Assembly (NCBI GenBank): GCA_030834765.1
Contig: JAUQXG010000255.1
Coordinates: forward strand, 1 to 5,015
Source of the DNA: Lutispora sp.
GTDB taxonomy: Bacteria; Bacillota; Clostridia; Lutisporales; Lutisporaceae
Reading direction: 5' to 3'
Length of the DNA: 5,015 nucleotides
The translations under genes were made by a program, and so were the position numbers. The notes beneath the pieces were generated by a model, which saw only the letters and a list, made by a program, of their open reading frames with translations, had not been told where the DNA came from and did no database searches. Shown in pieces: positions 1-5,015 of this stretch (position 1 is its first letter; the number at the start of each line of letters is the position of its first letter).

Positions 1-714
1 TTTTCTCCAACTTCCAATTCAAAAGCAAATCTTCTTAGAGAAGGAATCGATGAAAGCATCATATTTATCACAGGCAACACGGCTATCGATGCACTAAAAA
101 CAACGGTGAATAAGAATTTTAAATTTAGGACACAAGTCTTAAATGAAATAGATTTTGAAAAAAGAAAAATACTTATGGTGACAGCCCATAGAAGAGAAAA
201 TCTAGGTGAGCCGCTGGAAAACATATGCCACGCATTAAAGCAGATTGTAGAGAAATATGAGGATGTAGAAATTGTTTATGCGGTACATAAAAATCCGGCA
301 GTGAGAGAGACTGCTGATAAAATATTAGGGAATATGGATAGAGTCCATCTTTTAGAGCCTTTAGATGCGGATGAGATGCACAATCTTATGGCTAAAAGCT
401 ACCTAATACTTACGGATTCAGGAGGGATGCAAGAAGAAGCACCATCTCTAGGCAAGCCAGTACTTGTTTTAAGACGAGAAACCGAAAGACCGGAAGCAAT
501 AGAATTCGGCACATTAAAGCTGGCCGGGGTAGATAAACAAGATATTATAAATATGACAGAGCAGCTTTTAGAGAACAAAGAAGAATACAACAAAATGGCA
601 ACAGCAGTAAACCCCTATGGTGATGGCAAAGCATCAGAAAGAATAATAGAGAGCTTGTTATATTATTTTAAAGAGATAGAAAAAAGACCAGAGGAATTTA
701 AGCCAAAAGGATAA
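1..714 (+). CDS. wecB: UDP-N-acetylglucosamine 2-epimerase (non-hydrolysing), C-terminal part
   Basis: The protein interconverts UDP-GlcNAc and UDP-ManNAc in the cytoplasm and supplies ManNAc for teichoic acids or other surface polymers. The frame is open from base 1 to TAA at 712-714, giving 237 residues. The family usually has about 370-390, so roughly 140 N-terminal residues, including the first nucleotide-binding motifs, lie upstream. Visible signatures are FSPTSNSKANLL followed by TGNTAIDAL (fragment residues 24-32), TAHRRENLGEP with the conserved catalytic-region His at residue 63, DSGGMQEEAPSLGKPVLVL starting at residue 139, RRETERPE (158-165), and NPYGDGKASERI near the C-terminus. This order is diagnostic of the WecB/MnaA family. 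The GTG at 106 is internal and is not a start, because conserved sequence continues upstream of it. The common RDTTERPE-type motif reads RRETERPE here, a mild variation. The stop codon abuts the GC-rich palindrome that follows. The family assignment is firm; which polymer it serves cannot be told. Confidence 0.95.
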   Translation, partial: FSPTSNSKANLLREGIDESIIFITGNTAIDALKTTVNKNFKFRTQVLNEIDFEKRKILMVTAHRRENLGEPLENICHALKQIVEKYEDVEIVYAVHKNPAVRETADKILGNMDRVHLLEPLDADEMHNLMAKSYLILTDSGGMQEEAPSLGKPVLVLRRETERPEAIEFGTLKLAGVDKQDIINMTEQLLENKEEYNKMATAVNPYGDGKASERIIESLLYYFKEIEKRPEEFKPKG

Positions 715-856
715 GGGGCACGAGGCACCAGGCACCAGGCACCAGGGCTGGAGTCGGGCTTTGTAGAGAATGTATGGATGCCATCTCTTTTTTATAAAAG
801 CTCCAACGCCTTGCTCAACCCTGGAGCCCGGAACCTGGAGCCTGGCACCCAGCCCC
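715..856. repeat. GC-rich heptamer-based imperfect palindrome (REP/MITE-like intergenic element)
   Basis: The element has ends GGGGC (715-719) and GCCCC (852-856). The left arm holds four tandem heptamers, one GGCACGA (717-723) and three exact GGCACCA (724-744). The right arm holds five degenerate heptamers: CCTGGAG, CCCGGAA, CCTGGAG, CCTGGCA and CCCAGCC (820-854), roughly the inverse of the left arm. Inner pairing continues with TGGAG (749-753) against CTCCA (801-805). At the centre, AGAG/CTCT and ATGG/CCAT (765-788) are followed by a T-run to 793. The two arms are about three-quarters GC by direct count, whereas the flanking DNA is AT-rich. It begins on the base after the wecB stop codon. 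No transposase and no clear target duplication are visible. The central hairpin plus T-run might end wecB transcription, but this is weak. The palindrome is seen directly; that it is a dispersed repeat is inference. Confidence 0.8.
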
Positions 857-898
857 ATAGGAATCCCCAAGCTTTAGTCATTCATCCTTACTATTCCC

Positions 899-927
899 TT
901 GTAACCCTACTCACGAAGCGATATAAT
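899..927 (+). promoter_or_regulatory. Sigma-A type promoter of the atoDA operon
   Basis: A -35 box TTGTAA (899-904; four of six bases match TTGACA) and a perfect -10 box TATAAT (922-927) are separated by 17 bp, the optimal spacing. Transcription would begin near 934 and give a leader of about 33 nt before the GTG at 967. It lies downstream of the GC-rich palindrome, so atoDA is probably transcribed independently of wecB. Confidence 0.7.
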
Positions 928-966
928 AAATATGTAAATTTATTTGTTTTAAGTGGAGGTGGCATT

Positions 967-1620
967 GTGAAAAAGATAAAAACGATTGATGAAGCTATGG
1001 AGTACATAAAAGATGGAATGACCATAGCCTTCGGGGGATTCATGGGAGTTGGTACGCCAGAAAAACTTGTTGATGCAATACTTGCAAAAGGGGTAAAAGA
1101 TCTTACCATTATATGCAATGATACTGCATTTCCGCACAATGGTGTAGGAAAGCTTGTTGTCAACAAAAGAGTAAAAAAATGTATCGTATCCCATGTAGGT
1201 ACCAATCCAGAAACAGGCAGACAAATGAATGCCGGTGAAATGGAAGTAGAGCTTGTTCCTCAAGGTACATTGATTGAGAGAATAAGATCAGCAGGAGCTG
1301 GACTTGGAGGAGTTTTGACACCTACAGGTATCGGCACAGTAGTAGAAGAGGGAAAGCAAAAATTAAACATTCAGGGCAAGGACTACTTGCTTGAGTTACC
1401 TCTAAAAGCCGATGTTGCTATGCTGCAGGGAAGCATAGTAGATAAAAAAGGCAATGTTTACTATAGTAAAGCTACAAGAAACTTCAACCCAATCATCGCT
1501 ACAGCAGCAGATTTAGTAATCGTTCAAGCTGAGAAGCTCGTTGAAGCAGGAGAAATAGATCCAAGTGATGTAATGACTCCTTCAGTATTTGTGAATATTA
1601 TAGTGGATGGGAGGGAATAG
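967..1620 (+). CDS. atoD: Acetate/butyrate-acetoacetate CoA-transferase, alpha subunit
   Basis: This is the alpha subunit of a family I CoA-transferase, which moves CoA between acetoacetyl-CoA and acetate or butyrate in the cytoplasm, with the beta subunit encoded next door. The product is 217 residues, the normal length for AtoD/CtfA. Residues 16-31 ([16 protein letters not shown]) fit the CoA-transferase signature 1 pattern exactly. Further conserved blocks are [67 protein letters not shown] and [16 protein letters not shown], all close to E. coli AtoD and clostridial CtfA as I remember them. GTG at 967 is chosen because GGAGG (955-959) lies 7 nt upstream and homology starts at [11 protein letters not shown]. 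The frame stays open back to 778, but that stretch lies in the palindrome and leader. The stop is 2 nt before the next gene. Exact acyl specificity, and whether it serves solvent, butyrate or amino-acid fermentation, cannot be read from the sequence. Confidence 0.93.
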   Translation: MKKIKTIDEAMEYIKDGMTIAFGGFMGVGTPEKLVDAILAKGVKDLTIICNDTAFPHNGVGKLVVNKRVKKCIVSHVGTNPETGRQMNAGEMEVELVPQGTLIERIRSAGAGLGGVLTPTGIGTVVEEGKQKLNIQGKDYLLELPLKADVAMLQGSIVDKKGNVYYSKATRNFNPIIATAADLVIVQAEKLVEAGEIDPSDVMTPSVFVNIIVDGRE

Positions 1621-1622
1621 CG

Positions 1623-2288
1623 ATGATACAAGATAAAGAAAGAAAAAGAGAAGTCATCGTAAAAAGAGTTGCCCAGGAGTTAAAGGATGGCAATCTTGTG
1701 AACCTTGGCATTGGTATGCCAACTCTAGTTGCCAACTATATTCCTGAAGGTGTTGATATACTCTTACAATCAGAAAACGGATACGTAGGAATTGGGCCAG
1801 GTCCAGAAGCAGGAAAAGAAGATAAAGATATCGTAAATGCTGGGGGACAGCCTTCAACAGTGGTACCTGGAGCAGCGTTCTTTGATAGCTCCATGAGCTT
1901 TACCATTATTAGAGGAGGACACCTTGATATAACAGTATTAGGTGCACTCCAAGTAGATCAGCTGGGAAATCTGGCCAACTGGATGGTGCCAGGCAAGATG
2001 GTTCCTGGTATGGGTGGAGCAATGGATTTGGTTGTTGGAGCGAAGAAAGTGATCATATCTATGGAACACACAGCGAAAGGTGAGGCAAAAATATTAAAAA
2101 AATGCACATTGCCTTTGACTGCAGTGGGTGTTGTTGATATGATCATCACAGAAATGTGTGTAATAGAAGTAACCAAAGACGGTCTTTTGGTCACAGAGCT
2201 TGCACCAGAAACAACAAAAGAAGAAGTAAGCGCAGCAACAGAAGCCGACTTGATATTTGCAGAAGACCTGAAGGTTATGAATGTATAA
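1623..2288 (+). CDS. atoA: Acetate/butyrate-acetoacetate CoA-transferase, beta subunit
   Basis: This is the catalytic beta subunit and acts together with the upstream alpha subunit. The 221-residue product carries LLQSENG (residues 47-53), the CoA-transferase signature 2. Glu51 is the residue expected to form the covalent glutamyl-CoA thioester. Other conserved blocks are [18 protein letters not shown] (26-43), [62 protein letters not shown] and [21 protein letters not shown], which closely follow E. coli AtoA. ATG at 1623 is 2 nt after the atoD stop. The ribosome-binding site GGGAGGG (1609-1615) sits inside the end of atoD with 7 nt spacing, which indicates coupled translation and equal subunit amounts. 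No catalytic residue is missing and no frameshift is seen. The neighbouring genes are for envelope and sporulation, so context does not reveal the substrate; acetoacetate is inferred from similarity alone. Confidence 0.93.
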   Translation: MIQDKERKREVIVKRVAQELKDGNLVNLGIGMPTLVANYIPEGVDILLQSENGYVGIGPGPEAGKEDKDIVNAGGQPSTVVPGAAFFDSSMSFTIIRGGHLDITVLGALQVDQLGNLANWMVPGKMVPGMGGAMDLVVGAKKVIISMEHTAKGEAKILKKCTLPLTAVGVVDMIITEMCVIEVTKDGLLVTELAPETTKEEVSAATEADLIFAEDLKVMNV

Positions 2289-2309
2289 ATAGATAGAAAT
2301 GAAGAATAT

Positions 2310-2358
2310 ATCCCTTCTGATATGGTAATAATTCAACTATAGCAGGAGGGATTTTTTT
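2310..2358 (+). terminator. Intrinsic terminator-like hairpin after atoA whose arm contains the ywmB ribosome-binding site
   Basis: ATCCCTTCTG (2310-2319) pairs with CAGGAGGGAT (2343-2352) over 10 bp with one G-U pair. After one A/G mismatch, five further pairs follow (2321-2325 with 2337-2341), closing an 11-nt loop. Seven T residues (2352-2358; the first also closes the stem) end the structure directly before the ywmB ATG. It starts 21 nt after the atoA stop, so it plausibly terminates the atoDA transcript. The right arm contains AGGAGGG (2344-2350), the ywmB Shine-Dalgarno sequence. Confidence 0.72.
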
Positions 2359-3123
2359 ATGGAAAAAATGAAGAGGATTTTGTCAGTATTTTTGACTTTA
2401 GCTGTGCTTTTCATATTTGTAGTTGTTTTACCTATAATAAATATATCCAGTGCTGAACCCCAAACTGCTATGAAGCAAGAAGAAGCATTAATAAAAGCAA
2501 TAGAGAGCTCAGAAGCTAAAATCTCCAAATCAGTTATTACATTAATAGTTAGGCATAGAAATACGAAATTTGATAAAGATACCATAGAAGTGCAGTTAAA
2601 TAAGATACTAGAAGCAATAAATCCTGATGAAGAGTCCGTTGTGAAGAATATAGTACAAGAAATTGACAAAATCAGAGTAAATGCACTATGCACAAAGCTG
2701 AGTTTAGCATATAATATTATATTGGAAGTATTAGGTGAAGAATCCTATGAAATAATAGATGTTACACTTAATAAAGATGTTTACCAAATACTGTCACAAA
2801 AGCAGATGCTGGAAAATATATATAAAGAAGAGCGAGAAAACACAAATATCAGTATAAGCGTAGTTGGCTTTTTTGAGGGACGGCTCAGCAATGATATTTT
2901 GAATAAAAAAATAAATGCGATTATAAAAACTTTAAAAGCCAAGAAAGTAGAAGAATTGCAGGATGAAGATCTCATCAGCATCTCTGCTTATAGCGAAAGC
3001 ATAGAGGGCGGCGTGAATGCAGAAGATAGAAAAATGAATATTCAGATTGCTGCCAGATATAGCAGTTTCGATGATAAAACGTTTTTATGGATAGGTACAC
3101 CACTGATAAATATAGAATACTAA
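2359..3123 (+). CDS. ywmB: YwmB-family protein (DUF1779, TATA-box-binding-like fold), exported
   Basis: The product is 254 residues, about the usual size for YwmB. Residues 5-6 are basic and 7-27 form a hydrophobic segment. A possible signal-peptidase site follows ISSA (after residue 32); otherwise the segment acts as a membrane anchor. The protein would act outside the membrane. The C-terminal block MNIQIAARYSSFDDKTFLWIGTPLI (224-248) is the most recognisable family part. The middle is charged and helical in character, with no catalytic motif that I can identify. ATG 2359 is chosen because AGGAGGG ends 8 nt upstream; the next ATG (2368) would be 17 nt away. Location directly before murA and then spoIID matches the Bacillus order ywmB-murAA-spoIID, which supports the identity. 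The biochemical function is unknown; an envelope or sporulation role is inferred from neighbours. Its ribosome-binding site is paired in the preceding hairpin, so translation may be conditional. Confidence 0.85.
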   Translation: MEKMKRILSVFLTLAVLFIFVVVLPIINISSAEPQTAMKQEEALIKAIESSEAKISKSVITLIVRHRNTKFDKDTIEVQLNKILEAINPDEESVVKNIVQEIDKIRVNALCTKLSLAYNIILEVLGEESYEIIDVTLNKDVYQILSQKQMLENIYKEERENTNISISVVGFFEGRLSNDILNKKINAIIKTLKAKKVEELQDEDLISISAYSESIEGGVNAEDRKMNIQIAARYSSFDDKTFLWIGTPLINIEY

Positions 3124-3179
3124 AGAGAAATATCCTTTGTAATACATAAAAGGCTTTTGCGCAATAGGAGGAAAATGAT

Positions 3180-4439
3180 TTGACTAAATTGGTTATTGAA
3201 GGAAAGACTCGACTCCAGGGAGTTGTAAAGATCAGTACAGCAAAAAATGCAATATTGCCTATCATTGCAGCAACTCTTCTTACAGGAGAAGAATGTCAAT
3301 TAGATGAAGTTTCAGATTTAGAAGATGTAAAAACCATGAAAGAGGTTATGGATTCAATCGGTGTGGATATAAATTGTGATAAAGATAAATTAACTGTAAA
3401 TCCAGGGAAAATAAAAGGCAACGAACCTCCCTATGAACTAATAAGAAAAATGAGAGCTTCATTTTTGATTATGGGACCACTCCTTGCAAGGACAGGAAAA
3501 GTTAAAATATCATTACCGGGAGGCTGTGCCATAGGCTCCCGGCCTATAGACCTGCATCTGAAAGGCTTCGCTGCCATGGGGGCTAGTATATCTTTAGGCC
3601 ATGGCTATATAGAGGCTCAGACTCAGGGGCGGCTGCAAGGGAAAAGTATATATCTCGATTTTCCAAGTGTAGGAGCTACAGAAAATATAATGATGGCCGC
3701 TTGCCTGGCAGATGGAATTACTATAATAGAGAATGCAGCAGAGGAGCCAGAGATCGTTGATTTAGCAAACTTTCTAAACAAGATGGGTGCAAAAGTGAGA
3801 GGCACAGGAACAGATATTATTAGGATAGAAGGTGTAAAGGAACTCAACGGTGTGTCCCATACTGCTATACCCGATAGAATAGAAGCGGGAAGCTTTATGG
3901 TGGCGGCAGCAGCATCAGGCGGAGATGTGCTCATAGATTATGTAATACCTGATCATATGAGACCAATAACGGCAAAGCTCAAGGAGATGGGAGTTCATAT
4001 AGAAGAATATGAAAGATCCATAAGAGTAAAATCCACAGGAATTTTTAATTCAGTTGATATTAAAACATTGCCTTATCCAGGATTTCCTACAGATATGCAA
4101 GCGCAGATGATGGCGGCAATGTGTAGTGCAGAAGGAACGAGTATGATAACGGAGACGGTTTTTGAAAATAGGTTTATGCATATAGATGAGTTAAAAAGAA
4201 TGGGAGCCAAGATAAAAGTCCATGGAAGAAGTGCAATAATCGAAGGTACGCCAGGAATCCTTACAGGCTCAAAAGTGAAGGCTACAGATTTAAGAGCTGG
4301 AGCTGCACTGTTAATAGCCAGCCTTTGCGCAGAAGGTCAAACAGAAATAAGTGATGTATATCATATAGACCGTGGCTATGTCAGCATAGAAGATAAATTT
4401 TCTAAGCTTGGAGCAAAGGTTTATAGAATAGAAGAATAA
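3180..4439 (+). CDS. murA: UDP-N-acetylglucosamine 1-carboxyvinyltransferase (MurA)
   Basis: MurA transfers enolpyruvate from PEP to UDP-GlcNAc in the cytoplasm, the first committed step of peptidoglycan synthesis and the fosfomycin target. The 419-residue length is typical. Lys22-Asn23 are present in KISTAKNA. LPGGCAIGSRPIDLHLKG places the catalytic cysteine at 116, so the fosfomycin-sensitive Cys form is kept. FPTDMQAQ gives Asp305, DLRAGAAL gives Arg372, and HIDRGY gives Arg398. Residue 20 is Thr where E. coli MurA has Gly. The start is TTG at 3180, with AGGAGG (3166-3171) 8 nt upstream, and homology begins at MTKLVIEG. An ATG at 3175 is in another frame and meets TGA after two codons. The gap after ywmB is 56 nt, so the two genes may be cotranscribed. 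The position before spoIID corresponds to B. subtilis murAA; clostridia often have a second murA elsewhere. Confidence 0.96.
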   Translation: MTKLVIEGKTRLQGVVKISTAKNAILPIIAATLLTGEECQLDEVSDLEDVKTMKEVMDSIGVDINCDKDKLTVNPGKIKGNEPPYELIRKMRASFLIMGPLLARTGKVKISLPGGCAIGSRPIDLHLKGFAAMGASISLGHGYIEAQTQGRLQGKSIYLDFPSVGATENIMMAACLADGITIIENAAEEPEIVDLANFLNKMGAKVRGTGTDIIRIEGVKELNGVSHTAIPDRIEAGSFMVAAAASGGDVLIDYVIPDHMRPITAKLKEMGVHIEEYERSIRVKSTGIFNSVDIKTLPYPGFPTDMQAQMMAAMCSAEGTSMITETVFENRFMHIDELKRMGAKIKVHGRSAIIEGTPGILTGSKVKATDLRAGAALLIASLCAEGQTEISDVYHIDRGYVSIEDKFSKLGAKVYRIEE

Positions 4440-4450
4440 GAGACCAAAGT

Positions 4451-4657
4451 CTAGCAGACTACACCTATTAGGGCGTTATTTACGCTCTTTTTTCTTTTTG
4501 TTTTAGCTTTTTCAAGCTCATAGGATAATAATATAAGCTTGTCCAATTCTTGGCTGCATTGTAACACAATATCACTTTTTTCGCCATACAACTCTATGAA
4601 GTAATTCATTTTATTTCTGGATTTTTCAATATTTTCATACAATTCTTTACTTTTCAT
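4451..4657 (-). CDS. Spo0E-like aspartyl-phosphate phosphatase
   Basis: Spo0E-family proteins are small cytoplasmic helical hairpins that remove phosphate from Spo0A~P and so hold back sporulation. The product is 68 residues, within the usual 50-85 range. ELYENIEKSRNKMNYFIELYG (5-25) resembles the first helix, with the I-E-x-x-R-x-x-M spacing. SQELDKLILLSYELEK (35-50) carries the S-x-x-L-D signature (Ser35, Asp39). The C-terminal tail is basic (KAKTKRKKS). ATG at 4657-4655 is chosen because AGGAGG (4670-4665) lies 7 nt upstream; a longer frame from 4717 adds 20 residues not typical of the family and has no such site. It converges with murA, with 11 nt between stop codons, and diverges from the putative spoIID. 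A Spo0A-box match sits upstream, suggesting feedback. Spo0A~P as target is family knowledge and not proven here. Confidence 0.85.
   Translation of the reverse strand: MKSKELYENIEKSRNKMNYFIELYGEKSDIVLQCSQELDKLILLSYELEKAKTKRKKSVNNALIGVVC
4470..4493 (+). terminator. Probable murA terminator inside the 3' end of the convergent spo0E-like gene
   Basis: AGGGCG (4470-4475) pairs with CGCTCT (4483-4488) around a 7-nt loop, with one G-U pair. A T-rich tract follows: T to 4493, then C and five more T. The stem is short, so strength is uncertain. It begins 31 nt after the murA stop and lies within the antisense coding sequence of the Spo0E-like gene. Confidence 0.55.
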
Positions 4658-4716
4658 CAAGTTTCCTCCTTTAAGCATAACAAATCCTATTGTAATATTA
4701 TTTATATTTAATTGCA

Positions 4717-4745
4717 ATTATATGAACATTAAATCGTTCGACATT
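4717..4745 (-). promoter_or_regulatory. Putative promoter of the spo0E-like gene
   Basis: On the minus strand, a perfect TATAAT (4722-4717) has AATGTC (4745-4740) at the -35 place with 17 bp spacing. The poor -35 box is what one expects of an activator-dependent promoter. Transcription would start near 4710, about 53 nt before the ATG. Confidence 0.5.
4737..4743 (-). promoter_or_regulatory. Candidate Spo0A-binding site (0A box)
   Basis: The minus strand reads TGTCGAA, an exact match to the core 0A-box consensus TGNCGAA. It covers about -33 to -27 of the putative spo0E-like promoter and overlaps its -35 box. The surrounding ACATTAAAT is present twice in direct orientation on the plus strand (4726-4734 and 4741-4749), 15 bp apart. 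The second copy is followed on the minus strand by a degenerate TGTTCAT. A 7-mer can occur by chance, but its location next to a Spo0A phosphatase gene supports it. Confidence 0.55.
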
Positions 4746-4891
4746 AAATTACTAAATTTCAATGAAATCTGCCATAAACAAACATTTTATCTGATAAAAC
4801 GACTATAAACTTTTAAAAGGTTATAAGAAGAAATGAATTCTTATTAAAAAATAGCCTTTGATCGTTACATATATCCTATTTTAAAACTTGA

Positions 4892-4920
4892 GCATATTAC
4901 ACCCTTCTTTTGAATATTAT
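4892..4920 (+). promoter_or_regulatory. Putative sigma-E (mother-cell) promoter of spoIID
   Basis: GCATATT (4892-4898) matches the sigma-E -35 consensus KMATATT fully. After a 14-bp spacer, AATATTAT (4913-4920) shares five of eight positions with CATACAHT, including the central ATA and the last T. Transcription would begin near 4927, about 24 nt before the TTG start. spoIID is a sigma-E gene in B. subtilis, so motif, spacing and place agree. Confidence 0.55.
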
Positions 4921-4950
4921 TATTTGTATCAAGAGTTTGGGGGGATGAGG

Positions 4951-5015
4951 TTGAAAAGAGCCGGCATACTTATCATCGGAGTATTGATTTTATTATTCTG
5001 TCTGCCCCTTTTTTT
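4951..5015 (+). CDS. spoIID: Stage II sporulation protein D, N-terminal start only
   Basis: SpoIID is a membrane-anchored peptidoglycan lytic transglycosylase of the engulfment complex with SpoIIM and SpoIIP, made in the mother cell. Only 21 codons are in the window. They read MKRAGILIIGVLILLFCLPLF, a short basic start and one hydrophobic segment, as in SpoIID N-termini. The catalytic domain lies beyond base 5015. TTG at 4951 is chosen because the G-run (4939-4944) gives a ribosome-binding site with 6 nt spacing. An in-frame ATG at 4945 directly follows that run, with no room for a spaced site, and would add MR. The identity rests mainly on the conserved ywmB-murA-spoIID order, here interrupted by the inverted spo0E-like gene, and on the sigma-E-like promoter. 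Any other single-pass or exported protein would look the same over this length. Confidence 0.68.
   Translation, partial: MKRAGILIIGVLILLFCLPLF

Larger units (their letters stand above)
4658..4891. other. AT-rich divergent intergenic region between the spo0E-like gene and spoIID
   Basis: Apart from the spo0E-like ribosome-binding site and promoter and the 0A box, I see no gene here. Minor symmetry elements are ATTTC-AAT-GAAAT (4756-4768), the palindrome CTTTTAAAAG (4810-4819), and ATAAGAA (4823-4829) against TTCTTAT (4838-4844) with an 8-nt spacer. None has a T-run convincing enough for a terminator in either direction. Their role is unknown; AT-rich DNA yields such symmetry easily. Confidence 0.4.

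Noticed and set aside
715..856. CRISPR-like repeats in the GGCACCA tandem units
   Set aside because: The units are only 7 bp, adjacent with no spacers, and belong to a palindrome. No cas genes are nearby.
658..870. Minus-strand open frame across the wecB end and the palindrome
   Set aside because: It runs over conserved wecB codons and the repeat, has no ribosome-binding site and no recognisable protein features.
778..966. N-terminal extension of atoD from the ATG at 778
   Set aside because: The added 63 residues translate the GC-rich palindrome and the promoter region, have no ribosome-binding site, and precede the normal family N-terminus. GTG 967 has GGAGG at 7 nt.
2250..2289. Possible ywmB promoter with TTGATA (2250-2255) and TATAAA (2284-2289)
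   Set aside because: The spacing is 28 bp, far from the 16-18 bp needed, and other pairings in this stretch have poor boxes.
2337..2693. Minus-strand open frame antisense to ywmB
   Set aside because: It is a shadow frame of an AT-rich gene, with composition typical of antisense translation and no start signal.
3134..3158. Terminator between ywmB and murA (CCTTT / AAAGG followed by CTTTT)
   Set aside because: The stem is only 5 bp of mostly A-T pairs with a 10-nt loop and a 4-T tail, too weak to call. The short gap favours cotranscription.
3623..3934. Minus-strand open frame antisense to murA
   Set aside because: The murA frame is fully conserved here, and the antisense product has no recognisable motif or ribosome-binding site.
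4658..4717. Longer start of the spo0E-like gene at 4717 on the minus strand
   Set aside because: It has no good ribosome-binding site, overlaps the proposed promoter, and adds 20 residues ahead of a well-placed AGGAGG and ATG.

Overview
The window looks like the chromosome of a low-GC, endospore-forming Firmicute, most likely a clostridium-type anaerobe. The DNA is AT-rich outside one GC-rich insert. Shine-Dalgarno sites are strong, GTG and TTG starts occur, and the ywmB-murA-spoIID order is the one known from Bacillus and Clostridia. I name no species.

Layout from left to right. Bases 1-714 hold the C-terminal 237 residues of a UDP-N-acetylglucosamine 2-epimerase (wecB/mnaA), whose start lies before the window. 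Directly after its stop codon is a GC-rich, 142-bp imperfect palindrome (715-856) built from degenerate heptamers. It is followed by a good sigma-A promoter (899-927) and a two-gene operon for the alpha and beta subunits of an acetoacetate-type CoA-transferase (atoD 967-1620, atoA 1623-2288). An intrinsic-terminator-like hairpin (2310-2358) closes this operon, and its descending arm is also the ribosome-binding site of the next gene. That gene is ywmB (2359-3123), a secreted or membrane-anchored protein, followed by murA (TTG start, 3180-4439), the first committed enzyme of peptidoglycan synthesis. A small Spo0E-like phosphatase gene runs on the minus strand (4451-4657), convergent to murA. 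The final 65 bases begin a gene that fits spoIID, cut by the window end.

The genes fall into envelope synthesis (wecB, murA, probably ywmB), sporulation (Spo0E-like phosphatase, spoIID) and fermentative CoA metabolism (atoDA). In the clostridia I remember, the atp operon sits between wecB and ywmB; here only atoDA is there. The 293-bp region between the Spo0E-like gene and spoIID carries a Spo0A-box match over the -35 region of the phosphatase gene, and a sigma-E-like promoter correctly placed for spoIID. This suggests early and mother-cell sporulation control meeting in one intergenic region.

I see no CRISPR array, tRNA, rRNA, transposase or clearly new multi-gene system. The points most worth a second look are the heptamer palindrome, the terminator that masks the ywmB ribosome-binding site, and the Spo0A-box/Spo0E-like/sigma-E arrangement before spoIID.
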